A DNA stretch of 64,000 bases from Adhaeribacter arboris (GCF_003023845.1 NZ_PYFT01000001.1:4774001-4838000); one strand, 5' to 3'. Shown: positions 16,551 to 26,034, counted from the first letter of the stretch. Notes: generated by a model not told the origin, from the sequence alone. Translations and numbers: made by a program.

Positions 16551-17450
16551 ATGAAAATTGTAGTTACCGGCTCATTAGGCCACATCAGCCAGCCCCTCAC
16601 CCAAGAATTAGTTCAGAAAGGCCATAAAATTACCGTCATCAGCAGCAAGCCCGAAAAACAAGAAAAAATTGAAGCATTAGGCGCCACTGCCGCCATTGGT
16701 TCTTTAGAAGATGTTGCCTTTTTAACCGCTACATTTACCGGGGCCGATGCCGTGTACACCATGGTGCCTCCCAACAATTACTTCGATCCTACTCTGGATT
16801 TGATTGGGTATTACCGCCAACTCGGTCAGAATTATTCCCAAGCTATCCGGGAATCCGGTGTAAAGCAAGTAGTAAACCTGAGTAGCATTGGTGCCCACTT
16901 AGAAAAAGGTAACGGTATTTTGCGGGGAGCGCACGATGTTGAGCACATCTTAAATGAGTTACCAGCGGGCATTGCCATTACGCACATCAGACCAACTTCT
17001 TTCTATTACAATCTATACGGTTATGTGGATATGATAAAAAGTCAGAACCTGATTGCTGCCAACTACGGAGCCGATGACGTGATACCCTGGGTTTCGCCGG
17101 TAGATATTGCCGCAGTTGTAGCCGAAGAACTCGTAAACGCACAGGTGGAGCGTAAAGTGCGCTATGTAGCCAGTGAGGAACTGACTTGCACGGAAACCGC
17201 CCGGATTTTAGGAACTGTTATCGGCAAACCGGATCTGCAATGGATTATTATTCCGGATGAACAAAATCTAAATGCTTTAACCACTATCGGCATGAATCCG
17301 GCAATAGCGGCTGGTTTAGTAGAGATGTATGGCGCCTTGCACAGCGGTTTATTAGCCGAAGATTATTACCGCAACCGGCCCGCCGTAATGGGTAAAGTAA
17401 AGCTGAGCGATTTTGCCCAAGAGTTTGCCGCGGCCTTTCAACAAAAGTAA
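16551..17450 (+). CDS. NmrA-like NAD(P)-binding protein
   Basis: The 299-aa atypical SDR starts with VVTGSLGHISQPL, a Rossmann glycine motif, and has the NmrA/QOR2-like pattern: YTMVPPNNYFDPT, NLSSIGAHL and HIRPTSFYYN. Such proteins bind NAD(P) and act as redox sensors or quinone and enone reductases. The canonical Tyr-x3-Lys motif is not obvious, as is usual in this group. It is followed after 12 bases by an AraC gene, so the two are probably co-transcribed. Confidence 0.8.
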   Translation: MKIVVTGSLGHISQPLTQELVQKGHKITVISSKPEKQEKIEALGATAAIGSLEDVAFLTATFTGADAVYTMVPPNNYFDPTLDLIGYYRQLGQNYSQAIRESGVKQVVNLSSIGAHLEKGNGILRGAHDVEHILNELPAGIAITHIRPTSFYYNLYGYVDMIKSQNLIAANYGADDVIPWVSPVDIAAVVAEELVNAQVERKVRYVASEELTCTETARILGTVIGKPDLQWIIIPDEQNLNALTTIGMNPAIAAGLVEMYGALHSGLLAEDYYRNRPAVMGKVKLSDFAQEFAAAFQQK

Positions 17451-17462
17451 GTATATTGTCCT

Positions 17463-18383
17463 ATGGCTACCCTCCCACCGCACCGGTTTAAAACCATTAG
17501 CGAATACCACCAGCAAATGGGGCTTCCCAAGCCGGAACATCCTTTAATTAGTGTAATCAATATGGAAACAATGCCCGTGTTTGCCGGGCAGGAACCGCAG
17601 AATCTGGTGCTGGACTTTTATTCTATTGCCTTGAAAAGGAATTTCAATATTAAATTTAAGTATGGGCAGCAGCAATATGATTTTGACGAAGGTATTCTGT
17701 TTTTTATAGCGCCGGGGCAGGTGTATGGGATAGAGCCCAGCCTGGGTAAAGAAGTAAAACGGTCGGGGTGGATGTTACTCATCCATCCCGACTTTTTATG
17801 GAATACGCCTTTAGCCAAAACTATTAAGCAATACGAGTACTTCGACTACGCGGTAAACGAAGCCTTATTTCTGTCAGAAAAAGAAGAACTTACCCTAACG
17901 AACATTCTGCAGAACATTGCCCAGGAATATCATTCCAATATCGATAAGTTCAGCCAGAGCGTAATTATTGCCCAACTGGAATTATTACTCACCTACGGCG
18001 AACGGTTTTACCACCGCCAGTTCCTCACCCGGAAAATTACCAACCACCAAATTCTAAACCGGCTGGAAGAACTATTAAACGAATATTTCAACAGCCAGGC
18101 CTTAACCGAAAAAGGCTTACCCACCGTGCAATTTGTTGCCGAAGAATTAAACGTATCGCCTACCTATTTAAGCAGCTTACTCAAGGTTTTAACCGGCCAA
18201 AGCACGCAGCAACACATCCACGATAAACTCATCGAAAAAGCCAAAGAAAAATTATCTACCACGGCGTTATCGGTTAGCGAAATTGCTTTTACCCTAGGCT
18301 TTGAACATTCCCAATCGTTCAGCAAATTATTCCGCAGCAAAACCAACCTGTCGCCGCTAGAATTCCGGCAATCCTTTAACTAG
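17463..18383 (+). CDS. AraC-family transcriptional regulator
   Basis: The 306-aa regulator has an N-terminal cupin-like domain and a C-terminal double helix-turn-helix (about residues 205-305), with SEIAFTLGFEHSQSF in the last motif and the closing SPLEFRQ. It begins 12 bases after the NmrA-like gene and probably controls that operon. It is a distant paralogue of the AraC protein at 13740. Confidence 0.88.
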   Translation: MATLPPHRFKTISEYHQQMGLPKPEHPLISVINMETMPVFAGQEPQNLVLDFYSIALKRNFNIKFKYGQQQYDFDEGILFFIAPGQVYGIEPSLGKEVKRSGWMLLIHPDFLWNTPLAKTIKQYEYFDYAVNEALFLSEKEELTLTNILQNIAQEYHSNIDKFSQSVIIAQLELLLTYGERFYHRQFLTRKITNHQILNRLEELLNEYFNSQALTEKGLPTVQFVAEELNVSPTYLSSLLKVLTGQSTQQHIHDKLIEKAKEKLSTTALSVSEIAFTLGFEHSQSFSKLFRSKTNLSPLEFRQSFN

Positions 18384-18442
18384 GCTGCGCTTAATTAGAA
18401 ATGATGTCCGGATACTGGGCTCCATTTGCTCTGCTCTATATG

Positions 18443-18467
18443 GCGCGGATTTACTTCCGTACCTTAC
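18443..18467. repeat. 25-base repeat, copy 1
   Basis: The sequence GCGCGGATTTACTTCCGT, then A, then CCTTAC recurs at 38895-38919 with one difference (A to G). A partial copy lies near 16445. The rest of the region 18384-18689 holds only a short tandem repeat of TTTTACGTACTAA (18544-18571) and no gene. Confidence 0.6.
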
Positions 18468-18689
18468 GCTTTAACCTTACTCAATAAATATCATATCCAT
18501 TTTTATGTATTCATTTAAGTGCCTCGGCGAAGTTATTGTTTAAATTTTACGTACTAATTTTACGTACTAATTAAAAGAGAATTACTGCCCAAAAAACAGG
18601 AAAAGAATAAGTAGATTTAAAATCAACAGTTTATTTGCGGTTTAGCTTAATTAGCTTTATGTTTTAGATAAATCTAGACCTACACTTAA

Positions 18690-19961
18690 ATGGATAGTAA
18701 AGTTGATAGCAAAACTAGTGTTGTTTCTTCTACCCCAGGCCCATCTAAAACCGGGTTTTATAATTATCTGAAAAAAGGGTTATTATCCTTAGGGCCGGGT
18801 ATCATTACGGCCGCTTTGGTTTTTGGTCCGAGTAAAATGACCATTACGTCTAAGCTAGGAGCGGTTTATGGTTTCTCGCTTTTGTGGATAGTTGTGGTGG
18901 CTATTTTTTTCATGACCATCTTTACCACCATGAGCGCCCGGATTGGCGTGGCTACCCAGCAATCTTTACTAAGTACTATCCGGCAAAAATGGGGAAAAGC
19001 TGCTGCCATTGCCATTGGAGTAGGTATTTTCTTCGTTACCACTTCTTTCCAAGCGGGTAATTCTGTAGGAGTAGGAATTTCTATCGCCGAAGCCAGCAAT
19101 ACCTCGCCCATTCTTTGGATTGTGGTATTCAATATTTTAGGCATGGCATTGCTCTTTTTCCGGAGTTTTTATAAGGTAATGGAAAAATTAATGTTTTTTC
19201 TGATTGCTCTGATGCTGTTTGCTTTTATTACTACTTTATTTCTGACGAAACCCGGTCTAACGGAAGTGGCCGGTGGATTTATCCCGACTATTCCGGCCGG
19301 GTCGTTGGGCTTAGTCATTGCTTTTACGGCTTCTTGTTTTTCTATTGTCGGGGCATTTTACCAGTCTTACCTGGTGCAGGAACGAATTAAGATAAATCCG
19401 GAAATAAAAGAAACGAACCGCAACAGCATTACCGGTATTTTTATTCTGGGCTTAATGAGCGCCATTGTTTTAATTTGTGCGGCTGCGGTTTTACATCCCA
19501 AAGGTATTCCGGTAGCTAGTGCTTCGGATATGGCCCAAGCCTTAGAACCGCTTTTCGGCCGGTATGCTTCCATTCTTTTTTTAATGGGTTTATTCGGGGC
19601 GGCTTTTTCTTCGCTGGTGGGTAACGCCAGTGTGGGAGGAACCTTGCTGGGCGATGCCCTGGGTTATGGCAGTCAACTGAATAATCGGATGGTGCGATTT
19701 TTAATTGCTTTGGTAATGATTATCGGGGCTACCATTGCCATTGTTTTCGGTAAATTGCCTTTAGAATTAATTGTTTTTGCCCAAAGTATTACCATTTTTC
19801 TGGTTCCTTTTATTGGGTTAGCCTTGTACTTTGTTGCCAACGACTCCCGGATTATGGGTGATTTAAAAAATTCGTTTGCCGTTAAAATTTTTGGCGCCTT
19901 GGGCTTGCTGATTTTAATTTTTCTGGCGGGCAGCAATGTAAACGAGCTATTTCTAAAGTAA
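18690..19961 (+). CDS. Nramp-related transporter lacking canonical metal-binding motifs
   Basis: The 423-aa inner-membrane protein has about 11 hydrophobic segments and the Nramp entry GPGIITAA in the first. The metal-binding DPGN of transmembrane 1 reads GPSK (about residues 46-49), and the transmembrane 6 M-P-H motif reads FYQ within AFYQSYLVQE. Classical Nramp proteins carry Mn2+ or Fe2+ with protons through these residues, so this protein probably carries something else. It starts an apparent operon with an epimerase-like and an aldolase gene (gaps of 13 and 3 bases), which points to an organic-acid or sugar-derived substrate (inference). Confidence 0.8.
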   Translation: MDSKVDSKTSVVSSTPGPSKTGFYNYLKKGLLSLGPGIITAALVFGPSKMTITSKLGAVYGFSLLWIVVVAIFFMTIFTTMSARIGVATQQSLLSTIRQKWGKAAAIAIGVGIFFVTTSFQAGNSVGVGISIAEASNTSPILWIVVFNILGMALLFFRSFYKVMEKLMFFLIALMLFAFITTLFLTKPGLTEVAGGFIPTIPAGSLGLVIAFTASCFSIVGAFYQSYLVQERIKINPEIKETNRNSITGIFILGLMSAIVLICAAAVLHPKGIPVASASDMAQALEPLFGRYASILFLMGLFGAAFSSLVGNASVGGTLLGDALGYGSQLNNRMVRFLIALVMIIGATIAIVFGKLPLELIVFAQSITIFLVPFIGLALYFVANDSRIMGDLKNSFAVKIFGALGLLILIFLAGSNVNELFLK

Positions 19962-19974
19962 GTAACTGCTTGGT

Positions 19975-20991
19975 ATGAACGATTTACAATTATTAGAACA
20001 GGAATACTTAAAACCTTCGCCGGCTTTAATTGCCGATATGTACGACCTGGAAGGTGATATTATCTTACTTGGGGTAGGTGGTAAAATGGGCCCCAGTATG
20101 GCCCGGTTAGCCAAACAAGCCGTTGACTTGGCAGGAGTAAAAAAACGCATTATCGGGGTTTCCCGCTTTTCCGACCCCCAAACCCGCACCGAACTGGAGG
20201 CAGATGGAATAGAAACTTATGCAGCTGATTTATTAAATGAAAAACAATTAGCGGAGTTACCCGAAGCTCTTAATATTCTGTACTTAGCCGGCCACAAGTT
20301 TGGCACCACCGGCAAAGAAGCGTTTACCTGGGCCATGAATGCTTATTTGCCCGGCCGGGTAGCCGAACGTTATAAAAATTCTAGAATTGTCGCCTTTTCT
20401 ACGGGCAATGTTTATCCCTTTTCGCCCGTAAGTTCTGGTGGCTTATCCGAAGATCAGCCCACCGGCCCGGTTGGAGAATATGGCCAATCTTGCTTAGGCC
20501 GGGAGCGTATTTTTCAATATTTCTCCGATAAATACCAGATACCGCTGCTCATCTACCGGCTGAACTATGCCATTGATTTCCGGTACGGCATATTACTGGA
20601 AGTAGCTAAAGCGGTAAAGGAACAACGACCCATTGACTTAACTACCGGTAACGTAAATGTTATCTGGCAGGGCGACGCGAATGAAATAGCTCTGCGGGCC
20701 CTTAAACATTGTAGTGTTCCCGCTAAAATATTAAATGTAACGGGTCCGGAAACGGTATCTATTCAATGGCTGGCCGAGCAATTTGGTTGGCTTTTGGGCA
20801 AGGAACCCATTTTTATGAACGAGGTGCAGCCTACCGCCTTATTAAGCAACGCTTCCGAAGCGCACCGCCTTTTCGGGTATCCGCGGGTAACCTTGCGCCA
20901 GATGATAGACTTAACCGTTACCTGGTTGCAGGGAGGCGGTAAAATTTATAATAAACCCACTCATTTTCAGGAAAGAACGGGTAAGTTTTAA
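19975..20991 (+). CDS. NAD-dependent epimerase/dehydratase-family protein with atypical active site
   Basis: The 338-aa extended-SDR protein has GVGGKMGPSMARLAK at the nucleotide-binding turn (about residue 26). The usual YxxxK catalytic motif reads YGQSC followed by LGRER, so the Lys is replaced by Cys, while the Ser/Thr element (STGNVYPF) is kept. The gene lies between the Nramp-like transporter and the DHDPS-family gene with gaps of 13 and 3 bases, a tight operon. Its likely role is modification of a carbohydrate-derived acid. The altered motif makes a standard epimerase mechanism uncertain. Confidence 0.78.
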   Translation: MNDLQLLEQEYLKPSPALIADMYDLEGDIILLGVGGKMGPSMARLAKQAVDLAGVKKRIIGVSRFSDPQTRTELEADGIETYAADLLNEKQLAELPEALNILYLAGHKFGTTGKEAFTWAMNAYLPGRVAERYKNSRIVAFSTGNVYPFSPVSSGGLSEDQPTGPVGEYGQSCLGRERIFQYFSDKYQIPLLIYRLNYAIDFRYGILLEVAKAVKEQRPIDLTTGNVNVIWQGDANEIALRALKHCSVPAKILNVTGPETVSIQWLAEQFGWLLGKEPIFMNEVQPTALLSNASEAHRLFGYPRVTLRQMIDLTVTWLQGGGKIYNKPTHFQERTGKF

Positions 20992-20994
20992 CAG

Positions 20995-22068
20995 ATGAAA
21001 GCAACTAGTTTAAAATCTGAAGTACAAGTTTTATTGCACCAGGGAACCGTTATACCCGCGCATCCGCTGGCTTTACAGGAAAACCGGCAATTAGATGAAG
21101 CGCGTCAGCGGGGATTAACCCGTTATTATCTGGCCAGTGGAGCAGGTGGGGTGGCGGTAGGCGTGCATTCTACTCAATTCGAAATCCGGGACCCTAAAAT
21201 AAACTTGTACGAGACGGTACTAAGACTGGCCGCCGAAGAAATTGAGTCCGCTAAATTAAGCCGACCTTTTATAAAAGTAGTCGGAATTGTAGGTAAAACG
21301 GAACAAGCCTTAGCGGAAGCCCAATTAGCGGTTAACTACGGTTATGATTTAGGTTTATTAAGCATAGGTGGGTTACAGGGCTGGACGGAAAAACAAATTA
21401 CCCAGCGGGTAAAAGCTGTGGCGGAGGTTATTCCCATATTCGGATTTTACCTGCAACCCAGCGTAGGAGGGAGGATCTTCTCGTACGATTTCTGGTATGA
21501 ATTTGCGCAAATTCCGAATGTGCATGCCATTAAAGTAGCGGCTTTTAACCGTTACCAAACCCTGGATGTGGTACGCGCGGTTTGTTCCTCTGACCGCCAA
21601 AATGAAATTGCTCTGTATACCGGCAACGACGATAATATTATTGCCGATTTACTAACTACTTACCGGTTTGAAGTGGCCGGGGAAACAGTAGAGAAAAAGT
21701 TCGTGGGTGGTTTGCTGGGCCATTGGGCCGTCTGGACGAAAAAAGCGGTGGAATTATTAGACGAAATAAAGGCCGTGCACCAAAACAATGGAAAAAATTT
21801 AGCGGAATTATTAACTAAAAATATTGCGGTAACCGACATGAACGCCGCTATTTTCGACCCGGCTCATAATTTTCATGGGTGTATTCCGGGTATTCACGAA
21901 GTACTGCGGCGGCAAGGTTTATTAGCGGGCAGATGGTGTTTAAATCCGAACGAAGAATTATCACCGGGGCAGATGGAAGAAATTGACCGGGTATGTGCGG
22001 CTTACCCCGAACTGGTGGACGATGAATTTGTGAAAGAACTACTCGCTAAGGAGTTGCAGATAAAATAA
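20995..22068 (+). CDS. Dihydrodipicolinate synthase (DapA)-family aldolase
   Basis: The 357-aa TIM-barrel protein has the Schiff-base Lys in HAIKVAAFNRYQ and a conserved FYLQPSVGG segment where the DapA family has its YNxP loop. The family includes N-acetylneuraminate lyase and 2-keto-3-deoxy-sugar-acid aldolases; it is longer than DapA (about 290 aa), so a true DapA role is unlikely. Being third in the operon after a transporter and an epimerase-like gene, it probably splits or dehydrates a sugar acid to pyruvate or a keto acid (inference). Confidence 0.82.
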   Translation: MKATSLKSEVQVLLHQGTVIPAHPLALQENRQLDEARQRGLTRYYLASGAGGVAVGVHSTQFEIRDPKINLYETVLRLAAEEIESAKLSRPFIKVVGIVGKTEQALAEAQLAVNYGYDLGLLSIGGLQGWTEKQITQRVKAVAEVIPIFGFYLQPSVGGRIFSYDFWYEFAQIPNVHAIKVAAFNRYQTLDVVRAVCSSDRQNEIALYTGNDDNIIADLLTTYRFEVAGETVEKKFVGGLLGHWAVWTKKAVELLDEIKAVHQNNGKNLAELLTKNIAVTDMNAAIFDPAHNFHGCIPGIHEVLRRQGLLAGRWCLNPNEELSPGQMEEIDRVCAAYPELVDDEFVKELLAKELQIK

Positions 22069-22129
22069 TAAGCTGGACCTATTTAATTGTTGCTAATAGG
22101 GTAATACGGATAGGAAGCAACTACGAGCA

Positions 22130-22322
22130 ATTGACGTCAGTTTGGCTATGGAGGGCCTTCTAAGGTTCCGGTGCCGAGGCACGAGGCATTGTGAGGGACG
22201 AACAAAGGAAGCTTAGACCAGCCCGGAAGAGCCAAACGAGGCCCGCCGGCCAGGAGGCAAACAGGTTACTTCTCAATCGCATCAGCGCCAATGCCTGGAG
22301 ACGGGCACCGGCTCCAAAGATA
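22130..22322. ncRNA. GC-rich intergenic segment with nested inverted repeats; candidate structured RNA
   Basis: No ORF is present. CCGGTGCC (22168-22175) pairs with GGCACCGG (22304-22311), and just inside AGGCATTG (22184-22191) pairs with CAATGCCT (22289-22296), a nested arrangement. GTTTGGCT (22140-22147) can pair with AGCCAAAC (22230-22237) in a crossing fold. The segment is distinctly richer in GC than the spacers around it. It lies between the aldolase and enolase-family genes, so it could be a leader RNA, an independent RNA or an old repeat. Confidence 0.35.
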
Positions 22323-22401
22323 AACAGCCTTTATTATGTCTTTTATACTTTAATCTAGTATAAGGTTTTCTTTTTCAGCATAGCATTCTTAAACCTATAA
22401 A

Positions 22402-23790
22402 ATGAATAGAAGGGATTTTGTGAAGATTACCAGCGCCTTGGTGGCGACTCATAATATTAGTTTCCCATCAGAAGCCAGGCAAAATAAAACGCCTCTTAAA
22501 ACCATTAAGGTTACGCATACCGATTCTAATTTTGAGCGGGAAAAGCTGGTGCGTCCGTTTGGGTTTAAAGGCGGCTATCTCACGGAGTTATGGCAAACCG
22601 TTTCTAAGCTGGAGACCAGTTCGGGTAATAGCGGGATTGGACTAGCTACCCAGAGTGTTTTGTACGCCGACGCGGATTTATTCGCGGCCCATTCCGAAGC
22701 TGGGGGCAATGCTTTAAAATACACCTTAACCGAAAAAGCGCTGCAATTAGTGAAACAAACTCCTTTCACCACCCCGGTAGAACTAGTAGAAAAAATATTG
22801 CCGGAAGCCATGCGCCTTGGGCAAACCATAACCGGTAAAGCCGACCTCAATCCTATATTTACCTACATTGCTTTAGTAAGTCTGGATAATGCTGCCTGGG
22901 TTTTATACGCCGCCGAAAACAATTTCAAGACCTTTGATGCGATGGTGCCGGAGCCTTACCGGAGTGCTTTAACTTCGCGCAGCAACAAAATAGCTATCAT
23001 GTACCAGGTGCCTTATGGTATGCCCATGGAAGATTTAAAAAAGGCGGCCCACGATGGTTATTTTGTTTTTAAAATAAAAAGCGGTGAGCCGGGCACTCAA
23101 GCCGAAATGTTACAAAAAGATATGGACCGCTTAACCTTAATTCATAAAACCCTTCAGAATTTTCGGACGGACCATACGCCGAGTGGTAAATTAATTTATA
23201 CCATCGACCCCAACGCCCGCTACCAGAAAAAAGAACTATTTCAACGTTACCTCGACCATGCCCAAAAAATAGGAGCTTTTGAACAAATTTTATTCGCCGA
23301 AGAGCCGCTGAATGAAAAGAACGATGAAAACGTAAAAGACCTGGGTATTCCGATTGCGGGCGATGAAAGTGTCCACGATGAAGCAAGTGCCATTCGGCGA
23401 TTAGAACAAGGTTACGGAGCCTTGGTGTTAAAAGGAATTGCTAAAACTTTAAGTTTTTCGATGAAGGTAGCCAAACTGGCCAAGGAACGGGGAGTACCTT
23501 GTCTTTGCGCGGATTTAACCGTTAATCCTATTTTAGTAGATTGGCATAAAAACCTAGCCGCCCGGGTAACTCCTTTCCCGGGCATTGGCATGGGCTTAAT
23601 GGAAACCAACGGCGACATGAATTATCGTAACTGGCCAACCATGATGCGTTATAACCCAGCAGCAAATGCTTCCTGGAATAAAGTGAATAAGGGTGTATTT
23701 GAATTGGGTAAAGATTTTTACGACCAGAGCGCTGGTATTTTTCAGCCATCCACCCATTATCAGGAGTTATTCCGCAAAAAGACGAACTAA
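22402..23790 (+). CDS. Enolase-superfamily enzyme (mandelate racemase/muconate lactonizing group)
   Basis: The 462-aa protein begins with NRRDFVKITSALVA, a twin-arginine-type signal, so it is probably exported to the periplasm. Superfamily marks are FKIKSGEPG (KxK base), TIDPNARY, AEEPLNE and AGDESVHDE (the three metal-ligand strands), and VLKGIAK. It abstracts a proton alpha to a carboxylate and racemises or dehydrates a sugar or amino acid. It lies downstream of the aldolase gene in the same direction, after a 333-base structured spacer. The specific substrate is not determined. Confidence 0.82.
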   Translation: MNRRDFVKITSALVATHNISFPSEARQNKTPLKTIKVTHTDSNFEREKLVRPFGFKGGYLTELWQTVSKLETSSGNSGIGLATQSVLYADADLFAAHSEAGGNALKYTLTEKALQLVKQTPFTTPVELVEKILPEAMRLGQTITGKADLNPIFTYIALVSLDNAAWVLYAAENNFKTFDAMVPEPYRSALTSRSNKIAIMYQVPYGMPMEDLKKAAHDGYFVFKIKSGEPGTQAEMLQKDMDRLTLIHKTLQNFRTDHTPSGKLIYTIDPNARYQKKELFQRYLDHAQKIGAFEQILFAEEPLNEKNDENVKDLGIPIAGDESVHDEASAIRRLEQGYGALVLKGIAKTLSFSMKVAKLAKERGVPCLCADLTVNPILVDWHKNLAARVTPFPGIGMGLMETNGDMNYRNWPTMMRYNPAANASWNKVNKGVFELGKDFYDQSAGIFQPSTHYQELFRKKTN

Positions 23791-23826
23791 GGACTTGGGT
23801 AACCAAGTAAATACACAACCCGGCGG

Positions 23827-24996
23827 CTAAACTTTGCTTAGTAAATTCAGCATTTTGCGATCGAGTTTTTGACCGTGCCAATCCTCGTAGGCTACATCGG
23901 CCCGACCGGAGTTTAAAACGCCAAAGTCGCCGCTGAATTCCCAAACGGCAAAGCCAATTCCGTTCTCCGACAAAATACTTAATACATCGCCAAACCAAGC
24001 CAGAAATACGTCGTGCGGGGTTTTGTTCCAGGAGCCACATTCGCCGCAATGTACGCCTACGCCGCTATTGACTAATTCAATCCAGGGCCGGTAAAACTCT
24101 TCTAACAAAGCCCGGCTTAAATATTTATCACCTACTTGTCCGGGCCATTTCGGTTCCGGTAAATTTTCGGGATCTTTATTTGCCCAGGGAGCTTTATAAT
24201 GCGAAATAATGCCTGGATTATAGCCCCGGCAGCTTTGCGCAATATTTAAGTCGGTAATTTCGGGAATAACGGTAGTGCCGGTATTATTGCCATCGGCAAT
24301 AACCAGGTGTTTCTTATTTTCTTCGCGAATGGCTTCCGAAGCTGCTTTGGCTACTTTGCGGTAAACTTCGCCGGGTACGGTGCTACGTTTAGAATGCTGG
24401 TCGTTCATGTCTTCGCGCATGCTGGGCTCATTGAGTAAATCGAAGCTTATTTTCTTATCCGACACATTTTTGTACCGTTTGGCCCACATTTTCCAGTGAA
24501 AACAAAATGCATCTAAAGCCGCCTGGTCGGTCCATAAATTATAAGGCTCGTTAAACCCGGCATTCACGCAGTAACCGGGCGCCCGGTGTAAATTTAAACT
24601 TACGTGCATTTTGTATTTGTGCGCCATTTGCACCAGGTTATCAATTTTATCTACCTGCCTTTCGTCTATTTTGTACACTTCGTCGGGCGTAATAGTGCGG
24701 CTGCGATCAATATCTAAATAATAGGGGTACGCCATTGGTAACCGCACAAAATCAAAGCCCCAATCCGACATCCATTTAAAGTATTCTTCGGGGGTTGCCT
24801 GGCGGGTACGAGTGGGGTCCGGCGAAAAGAAATCGAGCAGGTTAAATCCTTTCCACTTCGGAAGCTTGTTCTTGTTTTTCTTGGTCTTTTCTTCTAAGCC
24901 AGCGAAGGCACTACTGCCAACCAGGCCCAGGCCGGCCGTAAGAAGACCGGTTTTTTTAATGAAATCGCGGCGGCCATTAGGTAATTCGTGTTGCAT
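23827..24996 (-). CDS. Glycoside hydrolase family 5-like enzyme with Tat signal
   Basis: The 389-aa protein starts with a Tat-type signal (GRRDFIKKTGLLTAGLGLV, cleavage after SSAFA) and is followed by a TIM-barrel GH5 domain. The acid/base Glu lies in FDLLNEPSM and the nucleophile Glu in VHCGECGSW. GH5 enzymes act on beta-linked glycans such as cellulose, mannan or glucosylceramide. The gene converges on the enolase-family gene (36 bases between stops) and may serve the same carbohydrate use. It is exported, so it probably degrades polysaccharide outside the cytoplasm. Confidence 0.85.
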   Translation of the reverse strand: MQHELPNGRRDFIKKTGLLTAGLGLVGSSAFAGLEEKTKKNKNKLPKWKGFNLLDFFSPDPTRTRQATPEEYFKWMSDWGFDFVRLPMAYPYYLDIDRSRTITPDEVYKIDERQVDKIDNLVQMAHKYKMHVSLNLHRAPGYCVNAGFNEPYNLWTDQAALDAFCFHWKMWAKRYKNVSDKKISFDLLNEPSMREDMNDQHSKRSTVPGEVYRKVAKAASEAIREENKKHLVIADGNNTGTTVIPEITDLNIAQSCRGYNPGIISHYKAPWANKDPENLPEPKWPGQVGDKYLSRALLEEFYRPWIELVNSGVGVHCGECGSWNKTPHDVFLAWFGDVLSILSENGIGFAVWEFSGDFGVLNSGRADVAYEDWHGQKLDRKMLNLLSKV

Positions 24997-25430
24997 CTTC
25001 TCTTCTATGTGTTAATTTAAGTGGGTAATTCTGATCCTGTCTGGAATATACACATTAAAATTTAATACTTTAAAATAGGAAAGAGCGAAAAGTAAAAATA
25101 ATAAGTTCCCGAACCAGGACAGGATTTTAGCCTGCAGCAGTCCTAAAAACTTTACGAAAGCAGCGGGTAAAACCATAATGCTTTGAAAATGATGTAATAA
25201 AATAAAGATGTTTGAGCAGTAGAATAGAAATAAAGTAGTTGTTGGTTATTTAGTAGTTTGGGCGACAATCTTCTGGGATTCTATACACTTGTAAAAGAGA
25301 TATTTTAACCTAATTTTGCCCGGGTACTTAAATGGTATCAAGTTTAACTATTTCCTGAATTTATCTGCCGGTAGCTTTCATGAAATGGGGCGCCTAAACC
25401 CAATTTAGCCAACTATAAACCATAACGCTT
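24997..25430. other. Divergent intergenic region without recognised features
   Basis: These 434 bases lie between the divergently transcribed GH5 and DinB genes and must hold both promoters. I saw no clear promoter boxes, repeats, hairpins or small ORFs. Confidence 0.4.
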
Positions 25431-25871
25431 ATGATTTCGGAATTACTAGCTATTTACGAACGGGATATTAATCGCCTAAAAACTGAAATAGAATCATTTC
25501 GGGAGGAAGAAAACCTCTGGAAACTAGCGGGTCAGGTGAAAAATACGGCCGGTAATTTAGGCTTACACCTGGTAGGAAACCTGAAAACGTACATCGGTAA
25601 AAACCTGGGCGACTTTGACTACGTCCGCAACCGCGAAGCTGAGTTTAATTTGAAAAATGTACCAAAAGTACATTTACTGCAACAAATCGACGAAACGAAA
25701 CAGGTTGTTAGGGCGGCTTTGCAGAAATTAGAGAAATCGCAGCTCGAAGAAATTTACCCGGAAGAAACCTTAGGTTATCCCATGACTACTGGTTTTTTTC
25801 TGATCCATTTAGCCGCCCATCTTTCCTATCATCTAGGCCAGATAAACTACCTCCGCCGAATAGTAGAATAA
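25431..25871 (+). CDS. DinB-family protein (DUF1572)
   Basis: The 146-aa four-helix-bundle protein carries spaced His residues (LGLHLVGNLKTYIG in the centre and HLAAHLSYHLGQINYLRR at the end) that form the metal site of the DinB/YfiT superfamily. Some members are thiol-dependent transferases (bacillithiol or mycothiol S-transferases); others have no known function. It is monocistronic. It is followed by the left border of the second cassette region. Confidence 0.85.
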   Translation: MISELLAIYERDINRLKTEIESFREEENLWKLAGQVKNTAGNLGLHLVGNLKTYIGKNLGDFDYVRNREAEFNLKNVPKVHLLQQIDETKQVVRAALQKLEKSQLEEIYPEETLGYPMTTGFFLIHLAAHLSYHLGQINYLRRIVE

Positions 25872-25949
25872 TACTTATTAATCTGTTACAGGAACGAAGC
25901 GGTAAACTGTTTGTGGCCGGGTTTATATTCGTTTAGTATCTGAATAATA

Positions 25950-26034
25950 TCCACTTACCATACCTGTCTATTATGTTTATATGCCATATTGTGGTGGGAT
26001 ATACGTAATAGTTACGTATATATAGTTAGGGCAC
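25950..26034 (+). repeat. attC-like site D (left border of the mazEF cassette)
   Basis: ACCATACCTG near 25957 is followed by an arm with CTATTATGT and, after a loop, an arm that pairs with it around ATACGTAATAG (26001-26011). The site ends in GTTAGGGCAC (26025-26034), which fits the integron R' consensus GTTRRRY. GTTAGGGCAC is the exact reverse complement of the box after the next genes (26636-26645). A related sequence lies at 33190-33235. The left R'' box (TTACC) is degenerate. Confidence 0.5.
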
